A DNA stretch of 64,000 nt from Mitsuaria sp. PDC51 (GCF_900113225.1 NZ_FOZE01000001.1:2046001-2110000), one strand, 5' to 3'. Counted from the first letter of the stretch, positions 33,138 through 45,325 are shown. Made by a program: numbers and translations. Notes: generated by a model from the letters alone, not told the origin.

Positions 33138-35414
33138 ATGGCCAGTCCATTCCGCCTCAAGACCGCGCTCGGCGACGACGTCCTGCGTGTCCACGCCTGC
33201 GCGTCGCGCGAGGCGCTGAGCGACCTCGGCGAGACCACGCTCACGCTGCTGAGCGAGCGCAAGGACATCCGCGCCGCCGAGCTGCTCGGCAAGGCCGCCA
33301 CCTTGACGATGGCGCTGCGCGACGACGCGCCGCGCCAGCTGGCCGGCTACGTCACGCGCTTCGCGCAGACCGGCTTCGAGGGCCGGCACACCGTCTACCA
33401 GATGACGCTGCGGCCCTGGCTGTGGCTGCTCACGCGCACCGCGGACTGCCGCATCTTCCAGGAGATGACCGTCCCCGACATCGTCCGGGCGGTCTTCGAC
33501 GACCACCCCGTCGCGCGCCACGAGTTCAAGCTGATGCGGGCCTACCGCCCCTGGACCTACTGCGTCCAGTACCGCGAGACCGACTTCAACTTCGTCGCCC
33601 GCCTGCTCGAGAACGAGGGCATCTACTGGTACTTCACCCATGACGAGGCCGGCCACACGCTGGTGCTGACCGACGCCGCCTCGGCCCACGACTGCGCCCC
33701 CGGCTGCGAGTCGCTGCCGTTCTACGGCAGCTCCGCCAACGTGCCGCCGGAGCTGGAGTACGTCGACGCCTGGATCACGCAGGAGAGCCTGAAGCCCGGC
33801 AAGGTCGTCATCACCGACTTCGATTTCGAGCGGCCCTCCAGCTCGCTGGAGAAGCAGCAGGACCGCACCCGCGACTACGACCTCTCCGACGGCGAGGTCT
33901 TCGACTATCCCGGCGGCTACCTGCAGGCCGGCGACGGCGCGCAGTACGCGGAGGACCGCCTCGACGAGATCCAGACCGCCTACGCGCGCTTCGACGGCGA
34001 CACCAACGCGCAGGGCGTGCGCACCGGCCACCTGCTGTCGCTGGAGCGCCATCCGCGCGACGACCAGAACGCCAAGTACCTGGTCACCGGCACGACCATC
34101 CAGATGCGGCAGGCCGCCAATGAATCGGCCTCCGGCGAGTCGGACCTGCGCTGCCGCTTCAGCGCCATTCCCGCCGACCAGCAGTTCCGTCCCGAGCGCC
34201 GCACGCCCAAGCCGATGGCGCCCGGCCCGCAGACCGCGATCGTCACGGGGCCGTCGGGCGAGGAGATCTTCACCGACAAGTACGGCCGGGTGAAGGTGCA
34301 ATTCCACTGGGACCGCCGCGGCAAGCGCAACGAGAGCAGCTCGTGCTGGATCCGCGTCTCGCAGCCCTGGGCCGGCAAGGGCTGGGGCGGCGTGTCCATC
34401 CCGCGCATCGGGCAGGAGGTGGTGGTCGACTTCGTCGAGGGCGACCCGGACCAGCCGCTCATCACCGGCCGCGTCTACAACGCCGAGCAGATGCCGCCCT
34501 ACGGCCTGCCGGCCGCCGCCGTCATCAGCGGCATCAAGTCCAAGACCCACAAGGGCGCCGGCTACAACGAGCTGTCGATGGACGACACCGCCGGCAAGGA
34601 GATGATCACCATCCACGGCCAGTACGACATGGCCACGACGATCGAGCACGACCAGACCTCGACCATCCACAACAACCGCACCGACACCGTCGACGTCGAC
34701 GATGCGGAGACGGTGGGCAACAACCAGACGCAGACGGTCGGCGTGGACCAGACGATCTCGATCGGGTCCAACCAGACGATGACGGTGGGCAGCAACCGCA
34801 GCAAGACCGTGGGCGTGGACGAGACGCTGACGGTCGGCGCCAACCAGGTCGAGAGCATCGGCGCCACGCGCACGCTGACCGTGGGCGCGGCGGACACGCA
34901 GAGCTTCGGCAGCACGCAGACGGTCACCGTGGCGCTGCTCAAGGCGGAGACCATCGGCGCGGCCTACGCGCTCACCGTCGGCGCGGCGATGAACCAGGCC
35001 ATCGGCGCGGCGCTGATGCAGGAAGTCGGCGCCGCGAAGGTGGTGGCGGTGGGGGGCTTGAGCTCGGAGCAGGTGGGCCTGAGCAAGGCCGTGTCCGCCG
35101 GCACCCACATGAACCACGAGGCCGGCGCGAAGATGAGCCACAAGGCGGGCGCCAGCTATTCGGCGCAGTCGGGCTCGACGATGAGCTTCCAGTCGGGCGG
35201 CGACTACAGCGTCAACAGCAAGGCCAAGGCCGGCGTCGAGGCGGCGTCCGAGCTGGTGCTCAAGTGCGGCTCCGCCCAGCTGATCCTCAAGAGCAGCGGC
35301 GACATCACGCTCAAGGGCACCAGCATCACCATCCAGGGCAGCGGCAAGATCGGCATCAAGGCCGGGGGCAACCTCGACTTGAAGGGCTCGCCCAACATCA
35401 ACCAGAACAGCTGA
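33138..35414 (+). CDS. vgrG: VgrG2 (TssI), T6SS spike protein
   Basis: 758 aa. Same architecture and near-identical start (MASPFRLKTAL) as VgrG1: gp27-like domain (TADCRIFQEMTVPDIVRAVF, YRETDFNFVARLLENEGIYW), OB/gp5 part (DKYGRVKVQFHWDRRGKRNE), then a longer beta-helix built on repeats such as NQTMTVGSNRSKTVGVDETL. The C-terminus LILKSSGDITLKGTSITIQG ends without an enzymatic domain. It heads delivery module 2. Its extra ~70 residues over VgrG1 lie mainly in the repeat helix, so the two spikes would differ in needle length. Confidence 0.97.
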   Translation: MASPFRLKTALGDDVLRVHACASREALSDLGETTLTLLSERKDIRAAELLGKAATLTMALRDDAPRQLAGYVTRFAQTGFEGRHTVYQMTLRPWLWLLTRTADCRIFQEMTVPDIVRAVFDDHPVARHEFKLMRAYRPWTYCVQYRETDFNFVARLLENEGIYWYFTHDEAGHTLVLTDAASAHDCAPGCESLPFYGSSANVPPELEYVDAWITQESLKPGKVVITDFDFERPSSSLEKQQDRTRDYDLSDGEVFDYPGGYLQAGDGAQYAEDRLDEIQTAYARFDGDTNAQGVRTGHLLSLERHPRDDQNAKYLVTGTTIQMRQAANESASGESDLRCRFSAIPADQQFRPERRTPKPMAPGPQTAIVTGPSGEEIFTDKYGRVKVQFHWDRRGKRNESSSCWIRVSQPWAGKGWGGVSIPRIGQEVVVDFVEGDPDQPLITGRVYNAEQMPPYGLPAAAVISGIKSKTHKGAGYNELSMDDTAGKEMITIHGQYDMATTIEHDQTSTIHNNRTDTVDVDDAETVGNNQTQTVGVDQTISIGSNQTMTVGSNRSKTVGVDETLTVGANQVESIGATRTLTVGAADTQSFGSTQTVTVALLKAETIGAAYALTVGAAMNQAIGAALMQEVGAAKVVAVGGLSSEQVGLSKAVSAGTHMNHEAGAKMSHKAGASYSAQSGSTMSFQSGGDYSVNSKAKAGVEAASELVLKCGSAQLILKSSGDITLKGTSITIQGSGKIGIKAGGNLDLKGSPNINQNS

Positions 35415-35424
35415 AGGAGGCGCG

Positions 35425-35877
35425 ATGTCCAACCCCTTCGATCTTGCGCCGCTCATCGGTCAACCGCAGGCGCTGTGCCGCGGCGAAGTGGCCGAGGTGG
35501 ATGACGAGGGCCACCTGCGCGTGCGGCTGCCCGGCGGCGAACTGCTGCGCTGCGAGCTGCTCCAGCCGGATGCGCCCGGTGCGGCCTGCAGCGGCGGCGA
35601 CGCGGTGCTCGTCTGGCAGGACGGCGCCGGCGGCGGCATCGTGCTCGGGCGCATCGGACGCCAGCTGGCCGAATCGCGCCCGGTGGCCGATCCCAAGGCC
35701 TTCGCCGATCGGCCCGAGACGCTGGTGCTCGAGGCGCGCGGCGACATCGTGCTGCGCAACGGCCAGTCCCGCCTGCGCCTGGGCGCCGACGGCGACGTGG
35801 AGATCGTCTGCGCCAGCTTCGCCACGCGCAGCCGCCGGCTGCTGCGGCTGCTGGCGCCGATGATCAAGATGAACTGA
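35425..35877 (+). CDS. DUF6484 protein, VgrG-associated (module 2)
   Basis: 150 aa, ATG at 35425 with AAGGAGG ahead. Core segments GEVAEVDDEGHLRVRLPGGE, GDAVLVWQDGAGGGIVLGRI and the strand-rich tip ETLVLEARGDIVLRNGQSRL give the same plan as the protein at 22588. It immediately follows vgrG2. Likely part of the spike tip or an adaptor between VgrG and the module's cargo proteins; inference. Confidence 0.75.
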   Translation: MSNPFDLAPLIGQPQALCRGEVAEVDDEGHLRVRLPGGELLRCELLQPDAPGAACSGGDAVLVWQDGAGGGIVLGRIGRQLAESRPVADPKAFADRPETLVLEARGDIVLRNGQSRLRLGADGDVEIVCASFATRSRRLLRLLAPMIKMN

Positions 35878-35888
35878 GCGCGGCGATC

Positions 35889-37319
35889 GTGAACTCCGCC
35901 CTCGTGATGCCGGCGGCCGGACCGGCCGCGCCGACCGGCGCCTCCCGTGCCGGCGCCGGCGCGGCGTCCCGGCGCCTGATGATCGACCAGCCCCGGCTGC
36001 TGGACCTCGGCGCCGTCGGCGCGCCGGCGCCCTCGCTGCGCGTGCCGGCCCAGCCCGGCTGGCGCGGCGCCTGGCCGTCCGGTGGCGAGGCGCCGTCGCC
36101 TTTCGAGGCCGGCGGCACCGCGGCGTTCCGGCGCCGCGCGGCGGAGGAATGCCTGGACCTGGTCGCGGTGCTGCGCGCCTACCGGGCCCCGCAACCGGAC
36201 GAACACTGGCGCACGCCGATCGACTCGGAGCGCCGGCTGCTGGCCCAGGTCAACGCGATCATCGGGCTGGGCGCGGAGGCGCTCGACCAGGTCGCGGCCC
36301 TGGCCATCGACCCGGACCTGCCGGACCCCGGCCGGGTCTTCGCGGCGCTGCTGGTGCTGGGCTGCGTGGCGGGCGACCGCTGGTGGCCGGCGATGCAGCG
36401 GATCTTCGAGGCCGCCGTGAGCCGTCATCCGGAGGAGGGCGCGCATGCGGTCGAGGCCCTGTCGCTGTCGCCGAGGACCGACCTGCCGGAGCTGCTGAGC
36501 CCCTGGCTGGGCCATGAATCGCCGGCGCTGCGCGCCGCGGCCGCGCGCGTGCTGGCCTTCCGCTGGGAACTGCCGGAGCGCGCCTGGGAGACGGCGATGC
36601 GGGACGCGGCGCCGGCGGTGGTCGCCGCCGCGCTCGGCGCGCCGGCGCATCAGTTCGATCCCGGTCGCTGCGAGCCGCTGCTGCTGGCGGCGGCGCACTC
36701 GCCCGTCGAGCCGGTCGCGCGGGCCGCGCTGCGTCTGGGTGCGGCCCTGCGCCTGCCCGCGATGCACGGCCAGGCCACGCGCATGGCGACGCGCGACCCC
36801 GGCTGGGCCGACGCGCTGACGGCCATGGCGATGCACGGCCATCCCGGCGATGCCGTGCTGCTGCGCGCGATGCTGCGCAATGCCGACCGCTGGCAGGCCG
36901 CGCGCGCCGCCGGCGTGCTGGGCCTGCCGGCGCTGATCCCCGACCTGCTGGCGCTGCACGACGACCCGCTGCGCAACGACGAGGAGCGTCAGCTGGCGGC
37001 CCAGGCGCTGGCGACGATCGCCGGTCCGGCGCCGGAGGGCGACAGCGCCGGATGGTGGCGACGGGTCGCGCAGGCGCCGGGTGACCTGCGCGTGCGCGGC
37101 GGCCGGCCGCTCGGTGCCGGCGTGCTGCTGGCCCGGTTGCGCGGACCGGGCTGGTCGCGCGCCGTGCGCCAGGACCAGTACCTGGAGCTGGTCGCGGCCT
37201 CGCGCGGCCAGGCGCCGCGTTTCAGCCCCTTCGATTTCGTCGCGGCCCAGGAGGCCTCGCTGCAGCGCATCGCCGACGCGATGGTGCCGCGGGATGCACG
37301 CGCCGACGGGCCGCATTGA
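35889..37319 (+). CDS. TIGR02270-like T6SS-associated helical-repeat protein (module 2)
   Basis: 476 aa from the GTG at 35889; an in-frame ATG at 35907 is an alternative. It opens with an Ala-rich 90-residue lead, then a conserved helical block (ERRLLAQVNAIIGLGAEALD, DPGRVFAALLVLGCVAGDRW, PEEGAHAVEALSLSP) and HEAT-like repeats (LGHESPALRAAAARVLAFRW, PVEPVARAALRLGAALRL). Function unknown; paralogous to the gene at 27948 but placed before, not after, the cargo genes. Confidence 0.72.
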   Translation: MNSALVMPAAGPAAPTGASRAGAGAASRRLMIDQPRLLDLGAVGAPAPSLRVPAQPGWRGAWPSGGEAPSPFEAGGTAAFRRRAAEECLDLVAVLRAYRAPQPDEHWRTPIDSERRLLAQVNAIIGLGAEALDQVAALAIDPDLPDPGRVFAALLVLGCVAGDRWWPAMQRIFEAAVSRHPEEGAHAVEALSLSPRTDLPELLSPWLGHESPALRAAAARVLAFRWELPERAWETAMRDAAPAVVAAALGAPAHQFDPGRCEPLLLAAAHSPVEPVARAALRLGAALRLPAMHGQATRMATRDPGWADALTAMAMHGHPGDAVLLRAMLRNADRWQAARAAGVLGLPALIPDLLALHDDPLRNDEERQLAAQALATIAGPAPEGDSAGWWRRVAQAPGDLRVRGGRPLGAGVLLARLRGPGWSRAVRQDQYLELVAASRGQAPRFSPFDFVAAQEASLQRIADAMVPRDARADGPH

Positions 37320-37335
37320 TCGTCGTCGAGCGCCC

Positions 37336-38361
37336 ATGGACGAACCCGCCTTCTACAACCACAGCGGCCACCACGCGCAGGTGCTGCCCATCCTCGACCG
37401 CGACGGCGCCGAGGCGCGTCTCGTGCTCGTGAAGGCCAGCTACGACATCGTGCCGGGCGGCGGGTTGCGCGCCGCGGAGGCGCCGCGCGAGATCCGCCTG
37501 GGCGACGAGCCCTGGGGCGATCCGGCGATCGCCGACCTGCGCCTGCCGGGCGACTACGGCCTGCCCAAGCCCGGGACCGACTTCGTGCTCAGCGGTCACG
37601 CGGTGCCGCCGCTGGGCGGCGAGGCCGCCACGGCCATGGACGTCGGGATCCGGGTGCGCGACCGCGTCAAGCTGCTGCGCGTCCACGGCCCGCGGGTCTG
37701 GGTGCGGCAGTTCGGCGGCATCGGACCGGGCGAGAGCGGCCCGCTCGAGCGCACGCCGCTGGCCTGGTCGAGGGCCTACGGCGGCGCGGATTTCAGCGAC
37801 CCGGCCAAACCGGTGGAAGAGGCCCGCAACCCCGTGGGCAGCGGCATCAGCCGCCATCCGGAGGCGCTGGTGGGGCGGCCCGCGCCGCAGATCGAGACCT
37901 CGGGCGAGCCGGTGACGAGCGCCGGCGGCCGCCACACCCCCGCGGGCTGCGCGCCGCTGGGGCGCCACTTCGCGCCGCGCCGCGCGCACGCCGGCACCCA
38001 TGACGCGGCCTGGCTGTCGGGCGGTTATCCGGCCCGGCCGTCGGACTACCGGCCCGAGCACGAACACTGCGCCGCGCCCGGCCTGGTCTTCGAGGAGCCG
38101 CTGCGCGGCGGCGAGGCGGTGCGCATCGCCGGCGTGCATGCCCAGGCGCTGCTCGATTTCGCGCTGCCCCGGCAGCTGCTGCGCATCGACGCGATCGTCG
38201 ACGGCCAGCCCGACACGCGACGCCCGCACCTGGACACGGTGGTGGTCGACAGCGACGCGCTGATGCTGGAGATGGTCTGGCGGGCGGTGTTCCGCTGCCC
38301 GGCCAAGATGCGGGGTCACTTCACCTCGATCACGGTGCAAGCCAAGGAGTACATCGAATGA
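37336..38361 (+). CDS. DUF2169 protein, T6SS effector adaptor (module 2)
   Basis: 341 aa from the ATG at 37336. DUF2169 features: EARLVLVKASYDIVPGGGLR, LGDEPWGDPAIADLRLPGDY, KPGTDFVLSGHAV, KLLRVHGPRVWVR, LAWSRAYGGADF and PLGRHFAPRRAHAGTHD. As in module 1 it is translationally coupled (ATGA) to the ketosynthase-like gene and two genes ahead of the PAAR-like gene, matching a role in loading the toxin at 39846 onto VgrG2. Confidence 0.87.
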   Translation: MDEPAFYNHSGHHAQVLPILDRDGAEARLVLVKASYDIVPGGGLRAAEAPREIRLGDEPWGDPAIADLRLPGDYGLPKPGTDFVLSGHAVPPLGGEAATAMDVGIRVRDRVKLLRVHGPRVWVRQFGGIGPGESGPLERTPLAWSRAYGGADFSDPAKPVEEARNPVGSGISRHPEALVGRPAPQIETSGEPVTSAGGRHTPAGCAPLGRHFAPRRAHAGTHDAAWLSGGYPARPSDYRPEHEHCAAPGLVFEEPLRGGEAVRIAGVHAQALLDFALPRQLLRIDAIVDGQPDTRRPHLDTVVVDSDALMLEMVWRAVFRCPAKMRGHFTSITVQAKEYIE

Positions 38362-39473
38362 GCGCCTCCCAGAAAACGTCCGGCTGGCGCGCCGGCCTGG
38401 CCCATGCGGAGGCGGTGACCTGCCTGGGCGAGACGCTGTCCGAAACTGCGCTGCTGCTGCGCGCCGGGGTGTCCGGGATCGGGCTGACCGACTTCGTCGA
38501 CGGACAGGGGCGCCGGGTGATGGGCTGCGCCTCGCCGGCGCTGCCGCCGGACCTGCCGGCCCGCGAGCGGCTGCTGGCGCTGGCGGTGCACGCGCTCATC
38601 GGCGTCAGCCGGCGCCGCGCGGCCCAGGCGCACCCGCGGCCCGATCGGCCGCCGATCCTGCTGCTGGGATTGCCGGCGCGTTTCGCGCTGGAGCCGCAGA
38701 GCTACGAGCTCAATGTCGCCGGCCGCGACTTCGTGCAGCGTCTCTCGGCCGCGCTGCCGCCGCCCTTCGCAGGCGCGGACATCGAGGCCTTCCCGTTCGG
38801 ACGCGCCGCCGGCGCGATCGCGATGGCGCGTGCGCTGCAGCTGGCCGAGTCGCGGCGCGAGGTGATCTGGGGCGGCGTCGACAGCCTGCTGCACTGGCCG
38901 ACGCTGGAGGCGTTGCAGCAGCGGGAACGGCTGCTCACGATGGAGAACGTGGACGGCGTGCGTCCGGGCGAGGCGGCGGCCTTCGCGATGGTGACGCACG
39001 AAGGCCGCGAGGACGGCTGGGTCGCCGGGCTCGGGCTGGGGCGCGAGGCGCATCCGGTGGGCAGCGACGGGCCGTGCCGCTCGGACGGTTTCGCGCAGGC
39101 GCTGGAGGCGGCGGTGGCGCCGCTGCGGGCGACGGGCCGGCGCTGCGCGCTGTGGGCGCTGGACGCCTCGCATGAACGCCATGCGACGCGCGAGGTGCAG
39201 AACGTCATCGCGCGGTTTGGCGACGTGCTCGATCCGGGCACCGACCTGCGCCTGCCGCTCAAGGAGCTGGGCGACGTCGGTGCGGCGGCGCTGCCGCTGA
39301 TGGCGGCGCTGGTGCTGCAGGACTGGGCCCATGGCGTGGCGCGCGACGAGTTCGCGGTGCTGGCCGCCGGCGCCGACGACGGCGCGCGCGGCGCGCTGCT
39401 GCTGGCGGCGGGCGATCCGGCCGCGGCCGGCGCACGGCCGCGGGCGGCCGAGCATCGGGAGGTGACCGCATGA
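38358..39473 (+). CDS. Ketosynthase/thiolase-fold protein without the catalytic Cys (T6SS module 2)
   Basis: 371 aa, overlapping the DUF2169 stop by ATGA. Ketosynthase-like plan: ALLLRAGVSGIGLTDFVDGQ, IEAFPFGRAAGAIAMARALQ in place of the ACxSG nucleophile loop, then REVIWGGVDSLLHWPTLEAL, VRPGEAAAFAMV and LKELGDVGAAALPLMAALVL (the GHxxGAAG-like region). The nucleophile Cys is absent here too, so two paralogues in one locus have both lost it while keeping the fold. It overlaps the PAAR-like gene by ATGA, so DUF2169, this gene and PAAR are one coupled unit. Confidence 0.75.
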   Translation: MSASQKTSGWRAGLAHAEAVTCLGETLSETALLLRAGVSGIGLTDFVDGQGRRVMGCASPALPPDLPARERLLALAVHALIGVSRRRAAQAHPRPDRPPILLLGLPARFALEPQSYELNVAGRDFVQRLSAALPPPFAGADIEAFPFGRAAGAIAMARALQLAESRREVIWGGVDSLLHWPTLEALQQRERLLTMENVDGVRPGEAAAFAMVTHEGREDGWVAGLGLGREAHPVGSDGPCRSDGFAQALEAAVAPLRATGRRCALWALDASHERHATREVQNVIARFGDVLDPGTDLRLPLKELGDVGAAALPLMAALVLQDWAHGVARDEFAVLAAGADDGARGALLLAAGDPAAAGARPRAAEHREVTA

Positions 39474-39841
39474 GCGTCAACGCGAATTTCCGTGAGGTGG
39501 CCGGCGAGTCGACGAACCACGTGATCGTCTACATGAATCCGAGCGTCTGCCTCACGCCCGCGGCGCCGAGCCCGGTGCCGATCCCGTATCCGATCACCAC
39601 GCCGGTGGGCTCGGGCAAGCTCGATGGCGACACGCGCGGCGTCAAGATCGGCGGCAAGCCGACCTTCCACGTCGACGCGGTCGTGCACGACTGCATCGGC
39701 AACCAGCCGGGCACGCAGAAGGAAGTGGTCAGCCTGAAGATCGGCTCCTCCGCCTTCATCATCGACGGCAGTCCCAACGTCCAGTTCGAGGGCAAGGCGG
39801 TGGTCTACACCGGCAGCTCCGGCATGGGCAACCAGATGTGA
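39470..39841 (+). CDS. PAAR-like DUF4150 spike-tip protein (module 2)
   Basis: 123 aa, overlapping the previous stop by ATGA. It shows VIVYMNPSVCLTPAAPSPVP, IPYPITTPVGSGKLDGDTRG, VKIGGKPTFHVDAVVHDCIG and FIIDGSPNVQFEGKAVVYTG, the DUF4150/PAAR-like pattern. It would sharpen the VgrG2 tip and dock the toxin encoded four bases downstream. Confidence 0.85.
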   Translation: MSVNANFREVAGESTNHVIVYMNPSVCLTPAAPSPVPIPYPITTPVGSGKLDGDTRGVKIGGKPTFHVDAVVHDCIGNQPGTQKEVVSLKIGSSAFIIDGSPNVQFEGKAVVYTGSSGMGNQM

Positions 39842-39845
39842 GGCC

Positions 39846-40475
39846 ATGGGTACCAGCGCCGCGATGGTTCAGTTGAAGGTGATGAAGGCCGGCGGTGCCG
39901 GCGCCATCGCGGACATGAAGTGCTCGGAGATCCTGGCGTGCTTCGATCCGCCGATCGAATTCGGCAGCCACTCGCAGATGGTCGGGACCAAGGACGGCTA
40001 CCAGGCGGAACACATCCTGCCGACCTCGGCGATGCACGACCTGGGTCGAGGCGGCGCCAAGTTCCCCGGCTGCGAGGGCTACAGCACCGGCGGCGCATTG
40101 ACCTTCATGGCCGGCGACGGCCAGAGCGAAGGCATGGAGCACAAGATCCTGACGGACCAGATGCGCCAGTTCTCCCAGCAGAACGACCTGGCCAATCGCA
40201 ACGCGCCGATGAGCGAGTGGATGGAGCAGTACAAGCAGGGCGCGAAGGATGCGTTGTCCCGGGGCAAGCCGACGCGCACGATCAATCGGCCCGACCTCGA
40301 CCGCGACAACCTGATCGCGGCCGCGGCGGAGTGCATCGCGCTGGCCGCCGCGGAGTCGTTCGCCAAGCTCGATCCGCCGGTCAAGCCGGAGACCCCGCTG
40401 CGCAATCCCTGGGCCGCGACCAAGGCCCAGAAGGCCGAGGCGGAGGCGGTGAACATGGACGTCGACATCATGTAA
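39846..40475 (+). CDS. Putative HNH/Endonuclease VII-type T6SS toxin (module 2)
   Basis: 209 aa. The toxin core is near the N-terminus: AEHILPTSAMHDLGRGGAKF with Glu55-His56, then GGALTFMAGDGQSEGMEHKI with Glu98-His99. The arrangement mirrors the GHHLIP plus GNSHGGSHQ pair of the module 1 toxin, so a metal-dependent nuclease is likely, but the motif is diverged. The C-terminal half is a helical Ala-rich region (DNLIAAAAECIALAAAESFA). It lacks the long N-terminal helical region of the module 1 toxin. Immunity candidates: 40526 and 41489. Confidence 0.62.
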   Translation: MGTSAAMVQLKVMKAGGAGAIADMKCSEILACFDPPIEFGSHSQMVGTKDGYQAEHILPTSAMHDLGRGGAKFPGCEGYSTGGALTFMAGDGQSEGMEHKILTDQMRQFSQQNDLANRNAPMSEWMEQYKQGAKDALSRGKPTRTINRPDLDRDNLIAAAAECIALAAAESFAKLDPPVKPETPLRNPWAATKAQKAEAEAVNMDVDIM

Positions 40476-40525
40476 CACCGCCTCGGATGGCACGGCGACA
40501 CTAGACGTTTTCGAAGGAGTCCCTC

Positions 40526-41485
40526 TTGCAGAAAGAAATCAACCAGGTCGTGGACACGGCCGACGGCCTCGTGTTCATGGGCCTGTCGTATCCGCCGGAG
40601 GACATCGGCGCGGCCGTGGGCAGCCTGTACCGGCTGGCGCCGGGCAGCAAGGCCGGCGATCCGGCCGTGCCCATCCTCAACACCAATGACGCGCTGCGGG
40701 TGCTGTGGGCCTCGCCCGCGGGCCAGCTGTGGGTCGGCAGCGCCGACGGCCATGTCGCCACCACCGCCGCCACCGGCTGGGCCGCGCCGGGCGGCGACCT
40801 GGACTACGAGGTGATGAACGGCGGCCCCGCCTGGACGGTCTCGACGCTGCCCCGCGACAGCGTGAAGGGGCTGGTGCCCAACATCACCGCGATCTGGGGC
40901 AGCGGCGATTCGGACGTCCACGTGGGGACGCGCGGCGGGCACCTGTATCACTGGAACGGGAAGGCGTGGACGCAGACCCGGGCGGGCGACGGCTCCGCCG
41001 ACCAGACCATCCGCACGATCCGCGGCCACGCCGGTGACGATGTGTACGCCGTCGGCGCCGTGGACACCCTGCTGCATTTCGACGGCCAGCAATGGCGCAA
41101 CCTGCCCATCCCCGGCACGCCGGGCCCTGGCGAGACGCTGGGCGGCATCGCGCTGCTGCCCGAGCGCGCCGTCATGCTCTGCGCGTCCGGCGAGGGCGGC
41201 CGCCTGCTGCATGGCAGCGCGGCGGGTTTCACCGAATTCGGTCGTTACCCGCTGCCGCTCAACGACGTGGCGGTGCTGGGCGACCGGCTGCTGTTCGCGA
41301 TCTGGAACGGCGTGGCCGAGCTGGTCGGGCGCGACGTGCAGGTCGTGAAGGACAACTTCAAGACCGCAGGTGCCTTCGAGGGGCGCGGGCGGGTGTTCTT
41401 CACCGAGCCAGCCGCGCCGCGCATGCAGTTCATCGTCCATGACCCGGCCAATGCCGCGACGCCCTGGACCCGCAGCAAGTTCTGA
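40526..41485 (+). CDS. Repeat (beta-propeller-like) protein after the toxin, immunity candidate (module 2)
   Basis: 319 aa from a TTG at 40526, which is placed 6 bases after GAAGGAG. Blade-like repeats: DALRVLWASPAGQLWVGSAD, TAIWGSGDSDVHVGTRGGHL, YHWNGKAWTQ, HAGDDVYAVGAVDTLLHFDG, LNDVAVLGDRLLFAIWNGVA. No signal peptide. It is the positional paralogue of 26974: one such protein follows each nuclease toxin, which supports a role tied to toxin control or loading. Confidence 0.6.
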   Translation: MQKEINQVVDTADGLVFMGLSYPPEDIGAAVGSLYRLAPGSKAGDPAVPILNTNDALRVLWASPAGQLWVGSADGHVATTAATGWAAPGGDLDYEVMNGGPAWTVSTLPRDSVKGLVPNITAIWGSGDSDVHVGTRGGHLYHWNGKAWTQTRAGDGSADQTIRTIRGHAGDDVYAVGAVDTLLHFDGQQWRNLPIPGTPGPGETLGGIALLPERAVMLCASGEGGRLLHGSAAGFTEFGRYPLPLNDVAVLGDRLLFAIWNGVAELVGRDVQVVKDNFKTAGAFEGRGRVFFTEPAAPRMQFIVHDPANAATPWTRSKF

Positions 41486-41488
41486 GCG

Positions 41489-42415
41489 ATGTTGGCCGCC
41501 CTGCAGACCTTGATGGAAGTGGCCCGGGCCCAGGCCCGGGTCGACGTCCGGCTGAAGCTGGCGGTGTTCGTGCGTGGATCCCTGAGCCGGCAGGACATGG
41601 ATCCCGACACCCTGTGGGAATTGCTGCGCGAGCAGCCCTTCGCCGCGCACCTGAACCGTTTCCGGCGGGGCGGTGAGACGCAGTGGCGGCTGCCTCCGGC
41701 CGGCGGCTCCGGCCGCATCTGGGCGCGCCGAGCGGGCGTCGATCCGGCGGCTTGCGTCGCCTTCGCGGGCGACGGCAAGCATGGCCGGACCGCGATGTCC
41801 CTGCAGATCGCCGACCTCGGGCCGGCGATGGGGATGGAGCGGGCCAGTCACCTGATCTTCGAATTCCCGGACGATGCGTCCAACCGGCAGATCGCCGAGG
41901 TGGCACGTTGGAGCCTCTCGCACCTGCCGGTGCTGTGGGGTACGGCGGGCTGGTGCTTCGACGTCGTGGAGGGCTCGGCCTACATGGCGGCGCGTCACGT
42001 CGTGGCGCTGGCGCGCCGGTGCTGGGCGATCCAGATCCTGGAGCCCGCGATCCTGCAGTGGGATGCGCTGCGCGGGCTGCCCGGCGTCAACTGGCTGACG
42101 CTGGTCGGCGATGGCTTCGCGGCGGCGCATGGCATCGATCCGGCGGCCCTGGCCGGGTTGGCCGGTGCCGAGGTGTTCGTCCATCGCGGACGCGATGCCA
42201 CCATGCTGGCGGCTGGCGCGGCACCGCTGCGCGGCGACATCCATGCCGACGAATCGCTGGCGCCGCTGGTGACCGTGGCGCAGGCGCTGAAGCCGGCGCT
42301 GCTGGCCAACTGCTCGCCGATGTACGGCCAGTTGGCCGACGAGGACGTCATGAACGCCTGGTTACAGCGTTTCATCGAGCCCCAGGCCTGGCTCCGCGTG
42401 GACGTCGACGGATAG
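41489..42415 (+). CDS. DUF3396-like type VI immunity-family protein
   Basis: 308 aa, ATG at 41489. It resembles DUF3396 immunity-family proteins: the segment SHLPVLWGTAGWCFDVVEGS, then RCWAIQILEPAILQWDALRG, LPGVNWLTLVGDGFA and FVHRGRDATMLAAGAAP. Members sit beside T6SS toxins and are annotated as immunity proteins. It ends module 2 and would protect against the toxin at 39846. No signal peptide, consistent with a cytoplasmic nuclease target. Confidence 0.72.
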   Translation: MLAALQTLMEVARAQARVDVRLKLAVFVRGSLSRQDMDPDTLWELLREQPFAAHLNRFRRGGETQWRLPPAGGSGRIWARRAGVDPAACVAFAGDGKHGRTAMSLQIADLGPAMGMERASHLIFEFPDDASNRQIAEVARWSLSHLPVLWGTAGWCFDVVEGSAYMAARHVVALARRCWAIQILEPAILQWDALRGLPGVNWLTLVGDGFAAAHGIDPAALAGLAGAEVFVHRGRDATMLAAGAAPLRGDIHADESLAPLVTVAQALKPALLANCSPMYGQLADEDVMNAWLQRFIEPQAWLRVDVDG

Positions 42416-42455
42416 AGGGCCTGCAGCGGCTGCGCGGCTCTGCCACAGCGTCCTC

Positions 42456-42498
42456 GTGACTTTCGTTCATTGCCCCCGATCCCCGTGACACGGAGGAT
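42456..42498 (+). promoter_or_regulatory. T6SS promoter block upstream of ppkA (site 4 of 5)
   Basis: GTGACTTTCG at 42456-42465, extended to a 17-base identity (GTGACTTTCGTTCATTG) with the tagH site; -35-like TTGCCC at 42470-42475, 17-base spacer, -10-like GAGGAT at 42493-42498. The ppkA ATG follows 40 bases later at 42538. Confidence 0.55.
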
Positions 42499-42537
42499 GC
42501 GGGCTGGGCGGCGATCCTCGCCGCGGCGAGGCGTTCG

Positions 42538-45285
<2,748 letters not shown>

Positions 45286-45325
45286 GCGTCGCCCGATGAG
45301 CGTGAAAGGATTCCTTCCGATGAAT

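Noticed and set aside
34660..35200. Tandem DNA repeats in vgrG2
   Set aside because: They encode the regular beta-helix of the VgrG C-terminus; not an independent repeat element.
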